Origin: Cynocephalus volans
Taxonomy: Eukaryota; Chordata; Mammalia; Dermoptera; Cynocephalidae
DNA length: 64,000 bases
Assembly: GCF_027409185.1 (NCBI RefSeq)
Contig: NC_084462.1
Location: forward strand, 43,844,679 to 43,908,678
Direction: 5' to 3'
Shown here: positions 23,677-34,060 of the stretch, in pieces
Layout of the letters: every line of letters starts with the position of its first letter
How positions within the stretch are numbered: the stretch's first letter is position 1
Program-made: the position numbers and the translations under genes
Notes under the pieces: model-generated
Database searches by the model: none
Told to the model about the DNA's origin: nothing
Seen by the model: only the letters and a program-made list of their open reading frames with translations

Positions 23677-24078
23677 GGCATCCAGCCAGAGAGGTGGAAG
23701 CTCTGCAGAGACCACACACCCTGTGGTGCCAGTGCACTACCCAGCAGGTAGGCCTTGCCACCGCCGCCCAACTCCATACCCAGCCCGGCCAAGTGTGCAC
23801 GGAGCAGGAAGGCATCAAGCCAGAGAGGCGGAAGATCCACAGAGACCACACACCCTGCGGTGCTGGCGTGTGACCCAGCAGGTGGTCCTCTCCGCTGCTG
23901 CCTGACTCCATCCCCAGGCTGGCCAAGTCCATGCTGACCAGAGAGGCACCTACCCAGAGAGGCCCAAGACCCAAGGCAACCACGCACCCAAGGCACTAGT
24001 GGCCAACAGAGAAGACACTGAGGCAGCCATACCAAATTGGCAGCCCCAGCAACATCCTAGCCAGACAATAGTCATCAC
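23677..24078. repeat. 134-bp tandem repeat, three copies
   Basis: The word pattern ggcatc.agccagagaggyggaag followed by 'agagaccacacaccctg' and 'ggtgc' recurs at 23,677, 23,811 and, more diverged, 23,945. The spacing is 134 bp both times. The third copy keeps 'cccagagaggc', 'ccacgcaccc' and 'aggcacta' in register. No fourth copy is seen on either side. It does not match any interspersed repeat family I recognise, so it is annotated as a short minisatellite. Confidence 0.75.
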
Positions 24079-24581
24079 AGGGGATAGGCAGGGCTTCCTC
24101 CCTGGCCAGGAAGGGTTTGAGACCCTGGGAGCCGCACCACTTGACACCCCTGTCCTGAAGCCTCCTGGGGACCCATCCTCTGCTCTGATCTCTGACTCCC
24201 TTATGGGCGAAGGGCATGCTTCCTCCCAAAGACCTCTTCCCAGCTTGAGATGCCATTCCAGCAGAATGTCAGGTGCCCCAGAGTCTCACATGGGATCCTC
24301 AGGAGGCAAGGGGGATCCCTTATTCCACCAGAAGTAGGTCCTGCATGGGGAGACTCACATACAGCAAGATCACACCTGCTGAGCAAATGTGCTTTACTAT
24401 GTGCTGGACTCTGTCCTTTTAACTGCTCACAAGGAAGCTATCATTGGTGTTGAGAGGGACCCTCCTCCCCATACCTAACTCCCCTCTCGCCCACCCAAGT
24501 CCAGAACCTGTTGAGAGCTACACAGAGGAGTTATAAAACAAGAAATAAAAATACTACCATAATTGAAAAATATAGCTCATA

Positions 24582-24661
24582 GGCTGGTTAGCTCAGTTGG
24601 TTAGAGTGTGGTGCTGATAACACGAAGACCTAGGGTTCGATTCCTACACCAGCCAGCCACC

Positions 24662-24688
<27 letters not shown>
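24582..24688 (+). mobile_element. tRNA-Ile SINE (CYN-like), well preserved
   Basis: The head begins 'ggctggttagctcagttggt' and ends 'acaccagccagccacc' before an A-run. The first seven bases GGCTGGT pair perfectly with ACCAGCC at the end of the tRNA-like part, as in an acceptor stem, and the anticodon-loop position reads GAT (Ile). A 17-bp target duplication with a few mismatches lies at 24,565-24,581 and 24,689-24,705. The T-stem is not intact, so this is a SINE and not a tRNA gene. Confidence 0.9.
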
Positions 24689-24693
<5 letters not shown>

Positions 24694-24705
24694 ATGTGGC
24701 TTATA

Positions 24706-26099
24706 TCTGCAGACCGCATTTCTGTGTCACTCCCTCACACCCAATGCCCTGTGGTCCTCCCTTCAATAGGGACCCATGGCAGGGGCCTTAACTATTCTTG
24801 AAAGAGTCTGGGATACCAAGAACGTAATAGTGGAATAGAGTCTCTGGAAAGAAATCAGAACTCCTCCAGCAGACAAAAGGAAAGGGGTCTTCCAGATGGA
24901 AAAATAAGGGGAGAGACAGGAGGAGACAGGAGGAGGGCAGGCAGCGCCTGGCAGAGGAGCCATCACAGGCAGGACTGTGAGACCTGGCACCCAACAGGAC
25001 CTGGGCCGAGGCAGGAGTGAGTAGGGGAGCCGGGGCTCCTAGGCTGGCGCACGGCAGCTTCCCTCTGTGAAGCAGTGTTTGCATCCAAGTGCAATACATG
25101 AGGAACGGAAGTTTTCCATAAAATTAGATGCTGTCAACTGAATATGCTCATTCAGTATTCTAAGAGGCACACATTCCCATGAACACTGCTAAACTCTCAT
25201 TTGCCTTTCCTTGGGGCTGAGTTTGAAAACACATTGAAAAGGCAGCTACCTCTGTGGGTTAGTCCACAGGGTGCTGAGATGCGCCACTAGCTGGCCCTGA
25301 AATTTCACCCTTTGGATCATGTCCACAACTGTCTCCCATTAAAATACAAACGTCAGGGCCCAGTAACACTGAGCTGCCTCTAACCTTGCTGGGTTTATCC
25401 CATCTGAGCTGGGGAAGTGGGAGAAGGGGTTGGTTCCTCCAGGCAAGGGGTGTGTGGACCAGCCTTGAGTCCATTGAACAGTTTTATAAATCAGCTCAAG
25501 ACCATTCAGGGGGCTGCAGACAGCCAAAGTTACTTGCTGCAGTGCTGGAGGGAGTTCTAAGAACTTTATTATCAGGGCAGCAGCCTAGTTGGGGACTTGG
25601 GCCTTTGAAGTTAGTTGAAGGTTCAAACTTTTGGGTTTGATACAGATTAGCTCTGCCTTTGCTAAAACAGATAACATGGAGGGCCTCAGGTAGGGAGTCT
25701 CTCTTATGCAAGAGGCCTCGGAACCCTTCCTTTGCCAGACTGAGAAACAGGTCCAGGTAGCAATCCAGGAATGTGCATCCAAAACATCAACTCTCTGCTT
25801 ATTGGTGGGTGTATATCTGTTTATAAATATCCAATTCTTTCAAAAAGAACACGAAGCATCTCCCAAAATTGACATGTAATATGTGAATAAATTTAAAAAC
25901 AGAAAACAATGAGAGTTAAGCTTAACTCTCTGCTTAAGATTTAACTCTTAAACTCTTTGGGTTAAGCTTTAAATTTTGCTCTGAACTTCCTGGCAGTCAG
26001 GGCAAAAAGGGACACATCCTAAGTTTCATAATTATAGTGACACCTCATGGGTATCCCCCCGACCCCCAGCTCGTTTCCTTGCCCGTCACTAAGGTCCTC
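24706..26099. other. Intergenic unique sequence
   Basis: No gene, SINE or clear LINE was recognised. 25,910-25,975 has a short palindromic-looking run built on repeats of ttaactctt and gagttaag. Otherwise nothing stands out. Confidence 0.4.
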
Positions 26100-26175
26100 A
26101 AATCTTCAGTGAGCACCTGCTGTGTACCAGGCTCAGGGCAAGGCACAAAAGGCCCCATCCTCCAAGGGCTCTAAG
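26100..26175 (-). repeat. L2 fragment
   Basis: 'cagtgagcacctgctgtgta' then 'ccaggctcagggcaaggc' is antisense L2 3' sequence. Confidence 0.5.
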
Positions 26176-26181
26176 CCGAGG

Positions 26182-26424
26182 GTAGTGTTTTCCAGACTTT
26201 TGTGGACATGTCCAATTAGTGGATTGTGACATCAAATGGGTGAGCCACAACTGGCATCTTACAAAATGGAATCACATGGGATAGAAAACAGCTGAGGGCA
26301 CCCTCGGACATGGTGAGGGTAGACGTGGTTTCTTTAAAATGGATTTTGGTCATAGGTGTGGACGGGTGTCCCAGGTTGCAAAGGCCATGTGCAGTGTGTT
26401 CAGAAAAGTTTGAAAACCACTGGT
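26182..26424. mobile_element. hAT-type non-autonomous transposon
   Basis: The ends form imperfect terminal inverted repeats: 'agtgttttccagacttttgt' on the left, and on the right 'aaaagtttgaaaaccactgg', whose reverse complement is ccagtggttttcaaactttt. This terminal pattern is typical of hAT-Charlie MITEs. The interior has no transposase relic. Confidence 0.55.
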
Positions 26425-26429
26425 CCAGC

Positions 26430-28035
26430 AGAGGAGACAGTGGGGTAGCGTCTGGCAGGCTCAGGAGAGGGAGCCCACGGCCAGCTGGGGTGCTCCTCAG
26501 TGAGACACAGTCCCATGAGTTTGCACTTGGCTGCACTAGGTTAGGTTTCTAAAGCAATGACTTTGGGACTTTTCTTCTTAATTCCCACAACTACCCTTGG
26601 GGAAGCAGGCCCCAGCCACGGGGTAACAAAACCCTCTCAACCCCAACTGTTACCATGTTGTAACATAACATGTTGCAATACATTTGCTGATTCTGGCATC
26701 CAGATCTCCAGAAAAAACTCATGTCAGGCATCAAGGGAATAAAACAGAGAGAGCTCAGAGGACGGCCCAGTTGAGAGGGACATGGCCCATTGTAGGCATC
26801 CCTGGGGGAGGCTGCAGGCTTCTGGCCTGTGTCTCCACTGTGCGGAGTATGCAGGTGGCCTGACCAGCACAAGACAAAAGGGCCTTCTCGCCCTTGCCAC
26901 TCCACTTTCGCAGCAGTTGGAAAGGAAGAGGGCTGCAGAGGGTGGGGAAGCTTTAAGTCTTGTAAAAGCCAACCAGCCTACTGTAAGTAAAGAATGCCAT
27001 GGCCTCAGGCTTGGCACTGGGAACACAATGCGTCTGTGTTCTAGGGGTGAACCTGGAGTCTGGGGAGCACATTTCAAGGGGCAGATGTGGGAAGGGGCCA
27101 CCTTGGGCTAAATCACGTGGATCTGTGAGCCCCGAGCCCTCGGGCCAGCTGGTCTTCCTGGGAGGACAGGGCTCCTGCAGCCCAGAGCCCAGGACGTACA
27201 ACAGCAGCCAGAGGGCTCACTCTCAGTGGGAAGGGGTGCTCAGTGGACATCTCGGAGCCAGACAGGGGCCTGTCACACAGTGCCATTGCCAGGGCAGAGT
27301 GCTGTTAGGAATGGAATCTGGAGCTCTGGGCATCCTGACGTGGATCTCAGCTGTGTGACTTCGAGTGGGTGACTTTGCATCTCTGTGTCTCAGTTTCCTC
27401 ATCTGTAAAATTGGGGTGATAATACAGGTCCACAATTCCTTGTCTACAATTTCGAAAGCCAAAACACTCTGAAGCTTTTCTAAGGAGCTACAAGCAATCG
27501 TGCCCAACCTTTGGCCCAGAGGGATACGTCATCTTTGTTACACTGAACAGCAAATAAATCCACCCTTGCTCCACAGAGGGAGACTTATTTATCTTCCAGG
27601 ACTGTTCACTATACAAATATCCTTGAAAAGACGGTCCAGAATGGAAGACCTCTGCTCACAAGATGTGCAAAATCGGGAGAGATCCACTGAGAACTGTCTG
27701 CCAATGGAACACAGCCTCATGGGGAAGGGAATGGCAGAGCAGCCTCTCAGCAGAGGAACAAGATATTGGGGGCCACAGTGTCCACACACAATACAGACTT
27801 GAGCTGAGCGTGGCTGCGGGTCAGGCTGGTCCCCCTGTTTGTTCAGCTCTCCCACTTCTCTTCCATGCAACAGATGCAAGAAGCCAGATCAGGCTCTCCT
27901 TGGGAGTCTTTTGACCCTTTTGCTCTGCTCTGCCCCCCTCAACCCCCACCCCACATGGTCTGTCTTTGCTTACCACACAGGGCCAATACGCCTGTGCTGT
28001 CCATCTGTCTTTCATGCTGCAGTGACTCAGGCAAG
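26430..28035. other. Intergenic stretch with one MIR
   Basis: No exon or RNA gene was recognised. A MIR lies at 27,335-27,430. Open frames of about 100-125 codons on both strands at 26,590-27,360 overlap one another and lack domains. Confidence 0.4.
27335..27430 (+). repeat. MIR SINE
   Basis: 'cagctgtgtgacttcgagtg', 'tctgtgtctcagtttcctca' and 'tctgtaaaattggggtgata' follow the MIR core and 3' region closely in sense. Confidence 0.8.
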
Positions 28036-28039
28036 CACA

Positions 28040-28280
28040 GCATGGAGCTTCACTCCAGGCTCTGCCGTCAGACTACCTGGTCCTGACATCTGGCTCTGCC
28101 TCTGGGTGATCTTGAGCAAGTGTTCCATCTGCCCAAAGCTCAGTTTCCTTGTCTATAGGATGGAGGTCACGACAAGAGGACCTGTCTCAGGGGATTGTTT
28201 TGAGAGTGGGAAAAGCTGGTGCCCATAAAGGACTTAGGACAGCACCCAGTACACAGGAAACACAATAAGGGTTGGCGTGT
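28040..28280 (+). repeat. MIR SINE, near complete
   Basis: 'ctggctctgcctctgggtga', 'tcttgagcaagtgttccatc', 'cagtttccttgtctatagga' and 'aggacagcacccagtacaca' cover most of the MIR length in order. Confidence 0.75.
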
Positions 28281-28670
28281 ACCACCATGGCTGCAGCGTA
28301 GACACTGCTTTGTGTGGGTGTGGTGACATCTACCTGCCCAGCAGAGAGCCGAGTGGTGGTGGTGGCTGACGGTTGCCTTCCAAGGCAGGCAGAAAATGAT
28401 TCACTTGAGCGTGTGAACGGCCCATTGATGGGCACCCAAACTGCTGGTGGACCGAGCTGCAAAACTGTCTGTGGCCTGGGACAGGGACCTGAATCAGGTT
28501 ATGCAGAAAGAGAAGCACAGATGGCTTTGGAAGATAGCCACTTACCTCACATCTCACCTTCTCCAGAGTGCCACCAGTCACAAACCAGCCATCGTTGGAA
28601 AGGGCAGGGAGGGAGGATGGGAAATTCATTTAGTTTCAAATATATCATAATGTTCAAAGTTCACATTCCA

Positions 28671-28762
28671 GGCTGGCTGGTTAGTTCAGTTGGTTAGAGC
28701 ATGGTGCTGATAACACCAAGGCCTGGGCACTGATCCCTGTACTGGACAGCAAAAAAAAAAAC
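28671..28762 (+). mobile_element. tRNA-Ile SINE (CYN-like)
   Basis: Starts 'ggctggctggttagttcagt', continues 'gcatggtgctgataacacca' and ends in a short A-run. No clean target duplication was found. The B-box is degenerate ('ggcactgatccctg'). Confidence 0.8.
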
Positions 28763-28849
28763 TGAAAAAACTTTGTGTTACCCAAAAAGTCCCCTATAGA
28801 TCCTATTGTGAGGGTGAGTTTAACATTCACCAAAAATGGTATTTCAACT

Positions 28850-29350
28850 CAGCAGGAAGAGTGGACTATTTAATACACAGTTCTGGCACAGTTGGCCACC
28901 CAGCTGGAAGATGACTAAGGTGGGCCCTATTTTACACCATATACAAAAATGAAATCAAGAGCAATGAAAAATTCAAATGTAAAAAAAGAAAGTAACTCCA
29001 TTTAAATCTTAGAAAATATAGATTATATCTATGTGAAATCCAAACAGTCAGCCCAGTAGTTATAAAAGAAAAACGAGCACATCTGACTATGTAAAAATTT
29101 TAGATTTCTGAATGGCAATAGGGACCACAAACAAATCTGACATATGCATGGTGACTCTGGAGGAAGAGACTTGCCATGCTGAGAAACGAAGGCAAAGGGC
29201 ACATACCTACCAGGCTGAATGACATGAAATAGATGTTTTGCTGGCCAAGACAGTAAAATAGCAACAATTTCATAGGTTCAACCCATACAGTATTGACCAA
29301 AAAAAAAAGGGCAAATAGCCAAATGGAAAAAATTAGCAAAAGAAAGGCCA
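28850..29350 (+). mobile_element. L1M fragment, left part
   Basis: The words 'tggccacccagctggaagat', 'ttttacaccatatacaaaaa' and 'gccaaatggaaaaaattagc' follow the C-terminal part of L1 ORF2. The matching continuation ('cagcaaatccaaatgatcaa') resumes at 29,881 after an LTR. Frames are broken. Confidence 0.7.
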
Positions 29351-29355
29351 TTCAC

Positions 29356-29875
29356 AGCAGAGATTTCTTGTTGCTCACTCCAGTTACCATCCCCTCTCTG
29401 TTCCCATCCTTCTCAGTAATAGAATTCTGATTTTGCTCAGGGGAGCCATCTACCTAACTCAAAGACTAAGTTTCCCAGCCTCTCCTTGCAGCCAGGTGTA
29501 GCCATGTGACTAAGTTCTGACCCAATATATGCAAGCAGTATTGTGTGTTATGTCTAAGTCTCCTTAAAGGGAGGGAGTGTGCCTTCCTTTGTGCCAGCCT
29601 CTCCCCCGCTACATGGAATGAGGATGTGATGCCTGGCACTCTAGCAGCCATCTTAGAACATGGGGCTGAGGATAACAGACCAGGGGGAGGAAAATGCAGC
29701 ACTGGAAGACGTTTTAGTCACTGACAAGTTTGCAGAGCCACAGTACCAATCCTGTACTGCCTAGCTCCAGAATCCTTTCACAGAAGACAGAAATAAACTT
29801 CTGTCCAACTCCAGCCTCTGTTATTTTTGGTTTTTCTGCTATATGCAGTTGAACCTAATCCAATTAGCACAGCAA
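29356..29875 (+). mobile_element. MaLR-type LTR nested in L1
   Basis: Sense LTR words are present: 'caggtgtagccatgtgacta', 'agttctgacccaatatatgc', 'ttaaagggagggagtgtgcc', 'gcactctagcagccatctta', 'cagaaataaacttctgtcca' (with AATAAA), and 'gttgaacctaatccaattag'. A 5-bp repeat ttcac lies at 29,351-29,355 and 29,876-29,880, exactly where the L1 sequence is interrupted. Confidence 0.65.
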
Positions 29876-29880
29876 TTCAC

Positions 29881-30285
29881 AGAGCAGCAAATCCAAATGA
29901 TCAACACACAAAGTTGCTCAAATTTGTGAGTGCAAATTAAACAACATATCACTTTAAACTCATCAAATTGATTAAAAATAAGTGTTAATAGGCACTGTGA
30001 ACAAAGAATCAGGAAAAAGGGTTCTCTTAATACATTGTTGCTGAAATTTGAATTGGTATGGCATTTTTGGAAAGCGACCTGGCAACACTCATTAAAATTA
30101 AAAACTACATATATTCTTCAATCCAGCAATCTGATTCCTGGAATATAACTCAGAGTAATGAAAGAATCCATGTGTATGTAGGCTATATTTGCATAGATGT
30201 TAACTGTAGCAATGCTTATATGTGAATGCCCCTGAAAGGGAAATGGTTGGATGAATTTTATGGTTCATTCATACCTTGAATAGTA
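29881..30285 (+). mobile_element. L1M fragment, right part
   Basis: This is the continuation of the L1 interrupted at 29,350: 'cagcaaatccaaatgatcaa', 'ttgaattggtatggcatttt', 'caatctgattcctggaatat'. It reaches the mariner MITE at 30,286. Confidence 0.7.
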
Positions 30286-30366
30286 CGAGGGTACTTCAAA
30301 AAGTTCATGGAAAGTTTCACATTGTCTTTTAATCTATTTTTCCATGACCCTTTTGAAGCACCGTTG
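30286..30366. mobile_element. 81-bp mariner-type MITE
   Basis: The element starts 'cgagggtacttcaaaaagtt' and ends 'cccttttgaagcaccgttg'. The two ends are inverted repeats over about 28 bases, and the element is bounded by TA on both sides (30,284-30,285 and 30,367-30,368), as expected for Tc1/mariner insertion. It has no coding capacity. Confidence 0.8.
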
Positions 30367-30904
30367 TATCATTTCATGGTTGATTCCCCAGGAAACAGAC
30401 TCTAACAATGAGATTGGTGAACAGCAGGGTTATTGGGAAATGCTTTGGGACTTACCCCTATAAGAGAGGCTTCTGCCAACCCCACAGAGAACCAGAGCTG
30501 GCCAGGCTTTCAAAGAAAGTTCTCCTGAATTGAGCACCAGGGCCAGGCCTTGATATGACCCTGTCTGCTGTCATATATTTAATTTTCAAAAGTTCTTATT
30601 TGTCTTGGAATATCCCTTTTTGATAGTATCCTGTTTTTATTTCATGAACTTGGGTTTGTTTTTTCTTTCTTTTTTTCTCTTCCCCTCCCCTCACCTTCTC
30701 TTTCTTATGTTTTATTCTCTCTGTTTCATCTGGTTTACTCAAGTTGCTTTTTCTCTGTGTGTTCTGATAACTATTATTTATGTCAGAGGCTTTCAAATGT
30801 CTGCAAATTGATTACTGTCTGCTCGTATTTAGGGTAAAAGACTAAAAGCCTGCTTGGACAACTCAAGCACATGGTAGGACTGTAGCACTGAGTTTCACTG
30901 GAGG

Positions 30905-31130
30905 GCAGGTTTCTCAGCTTTGGCCCTATTAACATTTTGAGCTGGACAATTCTTTGCTGGGAAAGGAGGGGTATTCCTTTACAATGTAGGATGTTTAGCA
31001 GCATCCATAGATACCAGTAGCACCACACACACACACACTCTCTCTCTCTCTCTCTCTCTCCAGTCTGTGTCTCCAGACATCCCCAAATGTCCCCTGTGGA
31101 GCAAAATCACCCCAGTTAAGAACCACTGCT
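30905..31130. mobile_element. hAT-type MITE containing a microsatellite
   Basis: Ends read 'caggtttctcagctttggcc' and 'ccagttaagaaccactgct', which are imperfect terminal inverted repeats. The words 'attaacattttgagctggac', 'gatgtttagcagcatccata' and 'tccccaaatgtcccctgtgg' fit a common hAT MITE in reverse. A (CA)n(CT)n expansion at 31,021-31,061 sits in the middle. Confidence 0.6.
31021..31061. repeat. (CA)n(CT)n microsatellite
   Basis: A compound dinucleotide tract of about eight CA then about ten CT units inside a hAT-type element. Confidence 0.95.
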
Positions 31131-31989
31131 GTACAGTGATCTGGCTGGGCCAGTTATTAGGGAATCTCAGGTGTCGGTATCTTCAGGTCTTCCCCTTGGA
31201 ATGTTCCTCCTTCCCTTTGCTTCTCACTATAGATTCTCTTTCTCTGAAAACCAGCTGGCTAGCTCGCTGCTCTCTCTGCTTTCATAAGAGGCATAATCTG
31301 AGACGCTGGACCTCCCCGACAGAGCATGGATCACTTCCAGGGCATGCATTAGGACATAATCTGTCCTGGCTCAGGCTCCGATCCTGGGCTGATGATGGCA
31401 GAAAAGAGGAAAGCTGGACACAAACCCTTTAAACATCTTGGCCAAAAGCAGCCAAAACTTAGTACTGCAAACCCGAGCAGGGGCATACAGACTTAAGATT
31501 GCTCAAGAAATTGGGAGGTGATTCCTCTCTAGTTCTTATTTTAAAATGTTAAAGCATTGAATTTATTGGGATTTCCCTTCAGTCATAAGCATTGGAAAGA
31601 AAAAAATGAAGGGGGATTGTTGTTTTCCTCCCCCCGAATTCCAGTGGAAGCCCCCCGCTTTCTGACCTGGTCACTGACTGCCCAACACCACTGAGCCTTT
31701 CACACACAAGCAAACAGAAGCTGTGTCTACTCGACACATTAACTCTAAATGGAGCCTAGAGAACACTAGTCAGTGTCCCAAACATTTCCCTTAATTGGAC
31801 CACAGCCCAAAAGTCTTCTGTCCATTTCCTCCCACATTCCCTCCCATAGGACAAGACTGCAATCCACAGGGCACAGTGGCTCTGTAGAGTCTCCACCGCT
31901 CACTTCCCTCCGTTCTTCCTGTGACTCATTCACCTGGCTCAAGGACCAGGCTGCAAACCCCACCCCCCATTACTAATCACAGTTCAACT

Positions 31990-32085
31990 CAAAAGTGAAT
32001 CTGAATGAAAATTTAAAGTGACTGTGAATAGTGAATTTTATGGTCCTATGAAATGTATCTGAATAAAGCTGTAAAAAAAAGTGAA
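31990..32085 (+). repeat. L1M 3'-terminal fragment
   Basis: 'agtgaattttatggtcctat', 'gaaatgtatctgaataaagc' and 'tgtaaaaaaaa' match the terminal 3'UTR and tail of old L1M elements. The upstream part is missing. Confidence 0.5.
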
Positions 32086-32887
32086 TGTGAACAGAGTGAT
32101 TTAGGAATTGCACTATTTGTATTCACAAAGACTGGGGAGGTAATTCCCAATTTCAGAGAAGATCAAAGCCCCTAAATGTAAACCCAGAGCCCCCACCCAA
32201 GCCATGTCCAGGTGTTGGGGAAGGTCCCCATGCAGGTTTCTGGAAGGAATACGTGGGCATGGGGATGTCATAAGCCTTGACACAAATACTTGCAGGAGAG
32301 TCTGAACTGAGCACCACCTGGGGATTCAGGCATTTGTCACCACGCCTAAAAGGTCCTGATGAAGCCAGTTGGATTGTCCTGAAAATAGATGGCACACCAA
32401 CTGTGGCAAGTCTCACAAAGTCTGAAGGAATTAGACCATCGCGGGGACCACTGGCCCATCCTGCTAGATACACAGAGTTCTGGTGGGTGTGACTCTTGGG
32501 GAAACCAATAAAGGAGACTGAGTGCCCCAGCAAGGTGGAAATGACAGAACAGCCCCAGGCTCTGAGCAGGAAGGGGAGGGGGCAGGAGGAAGTGGCCTGG
32601 GATGGCGGGAACACATGTTTCGTGGGGAGTCCAGGGCACTCAGGCAGGGCTGGGACTTCCCAGTGGGATTTCACATGGGTGTGAAGAGTGGTGGCCCCAT
32701 CTGCCTACTACTGCTTGCCTGGTTCATCAGGTCCTGTCTGCGGGCACTTCCCCACACCCTTGCTCTGGGACAAATGAGTCTGACGCAGTTGAAGCTGCAG
32801 ACAAACAGGCTTAAAACTCACTTGACAAACCTGTTCCCAGATCAGAGCACACTGGGGCCCCTAAATAGCCCTACAAACCACCTCCAG

Positions 32888-33074
32888 TGTCTTAGTCAGT
32901 TGGGCTGCTATAACAAAGTGTCACAGACTTACAAACAGCAGACATTTGTTTCTCACAGTTCTGGAGGCTGGAAGTCCTACATAAGGGTGCCAGCATGGCT
33001 GGATTATGGTGAGGTGCTGCTTTACAACCCTCTGGATGTCTGTGGGGTGACGCTCTGCGGTTTTGTCCCTTACT
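32888..33074 (-). mobile_element. MLT1A-like LTR, 3' part
   Basis: 'agtgtcttagtcagttgggc', 'acagcagacatttgtttctc', 'acagttctggaggctggaag' and 'gggtgccagcatggctggat' are reverse MLT1A. It is cut off near the SINE at 33,088. A 187-codon frame that crosses its left edge is a chance frame. Confidence 0.7.
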
Positions 33075-33087
33075 TTGTTTTCTAGAG

Positions 33088-33185
33088 GTTTTTTTTTTTT
33101 TTTTAAAGATGACCGGTAAGGGGATCTTAACCCTGACTTAGTGTTGTCGGCACCACGATCTCCCAAGTGAGCCACGGGCCAGCCC
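33088..33185 (-). mobile_element. tRNA-Ile SINE (CYN-like)
   Basis: Read in reverse the head is 'gggctggcccgtggctcact', then 'atcgtggtgccgacaacact', 'agggttaagatccccttacc' and 'ggtcatctttaaaaaa'. A perfect 13-bp target duplication, ttgttttctagag, lies at 33,075-33,087 and 33,186-33,198. The CCCGTGGCTCAC start and the 'ttaccggtcatc' end are the same variant as the first head at 3,586. Confidence 0.85.
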
Positions 33186-33199
33186 TTGTTTTCTAGAGA

Positions 33200-34060
33200 T
33201 TTTTAAAAACAGCACTTCCTATTCATAAACATCTTTCCACATCAATAATTACACCTCTACAAGATTACTTTAAATGAACATACTTGATTCCATTTCAGAA
33301 ATGAGCTAAATGAATTCAACCTAATTCCTTCCTGTTGGACTTTTTGGGCCCTCTCCCCCATTTCTCACTTTTAAGAACAGTCTTGTAGCTAAATCTTTAT
33401 ACCCATCTTAATTACTTCCTTGGTAAACTCCTGAATGTGGGAGATCAAAATCAAATAATATGCACTGTTTTGTTTTTTGTTTTTGGCAGCTGGCTGGTAT
33501 GGGGGTCCAAACCCATGAACTTTGGTGTTATCAGACTGCACTCTATCCAACTGGACTAACTGGCCAGCCTATGTACATTTTAAAAGTTATTGCTACTCAA
33601 TGCTACAAATGTCCCAATTTATACTCCCACAAGCAGGGCCTGAGAGTACTCCCTACCCCATGAGCACAACCACATTCCATATAATCATTTTAGGGTTGAC
33701 TTTTTTCAGGCTATAAAGAGTATCTTGCAGCTGTTTGAGTTTCCATTTATTTGGCTATCTGTAAAGTTAACACTTTTTTTACATCTATTTCTTTAGTGAA
33801 TTGTTGGTATCATTTGGCAAATTTACTATGGGGTATTTTTTTTTTTATTGAGATCTAAATATCTTTTATATATTAAGGAGATCAACATATCAAAGATGAT
33901 AAATATTTTTACCCAATTCATCACATGCCCTTTAACTTTTGTTGATAGTTTTCACAGTACCAACTGTAATATATTTCTTACATATTTTTTTCTACCACTC
34001 TCCCATGAACTCCTGAAGTTGGCAATATCTTTGGAGCTCTGAGCTCCATAATCATGTTTT
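33200..34060 (-). mobile_element. L1M fragment
   Basis: In reverse orientation the run 'tttatatattaaggagatca', 'acccaattcatcacatgccc' and 'tttaacttttgttgatagtt' matches the C-terminal ORF2 region of old L1. 33,210-33,440 is a diverged L1 3'UTR. A SINE at 33,471-33,569 interrupts it. Confidence 0.6.
33471..33569 (-). mobile_element. tRNA-Ile SINE (CYN-like)
   Basis: Read in reverse it begins 'ggctggccagttagtccagt', continues 'tgcagtctgataacaccaaa', then 'gggtttggacccccatacca' and 'gccagctgccaaaaacaaaa'. An imperfect 12-bp target duplication (tatgcactgttt and tatgtacatttt) lies at 33,459-33,470 and 33,570-33,581. Confidence 0.85.

Noticed and set aside
23367-23873. A 168-codon plus-strand frame as a gene with internal repeats
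   Set aside because: The frame covers only part of the 134-bp repeats, 134 is not a multiple of three so the frame shifts between units, and frames are open on the opposite strand as well.
31021-31061. Short direct repeats as a possible CRISPR-like array
   Set aside because: These are plain dinucleotide microsatellites without spacers, in a eukaryotic genome.
32153-33085. A 173-codon minus-strand and a 187-codon plus-strand frame that overlap
   Set aside because: The plus frame runs into an MLT1 LTR, the minus frame has no domain, and both cannot be real. No conserved motif was seen in either.
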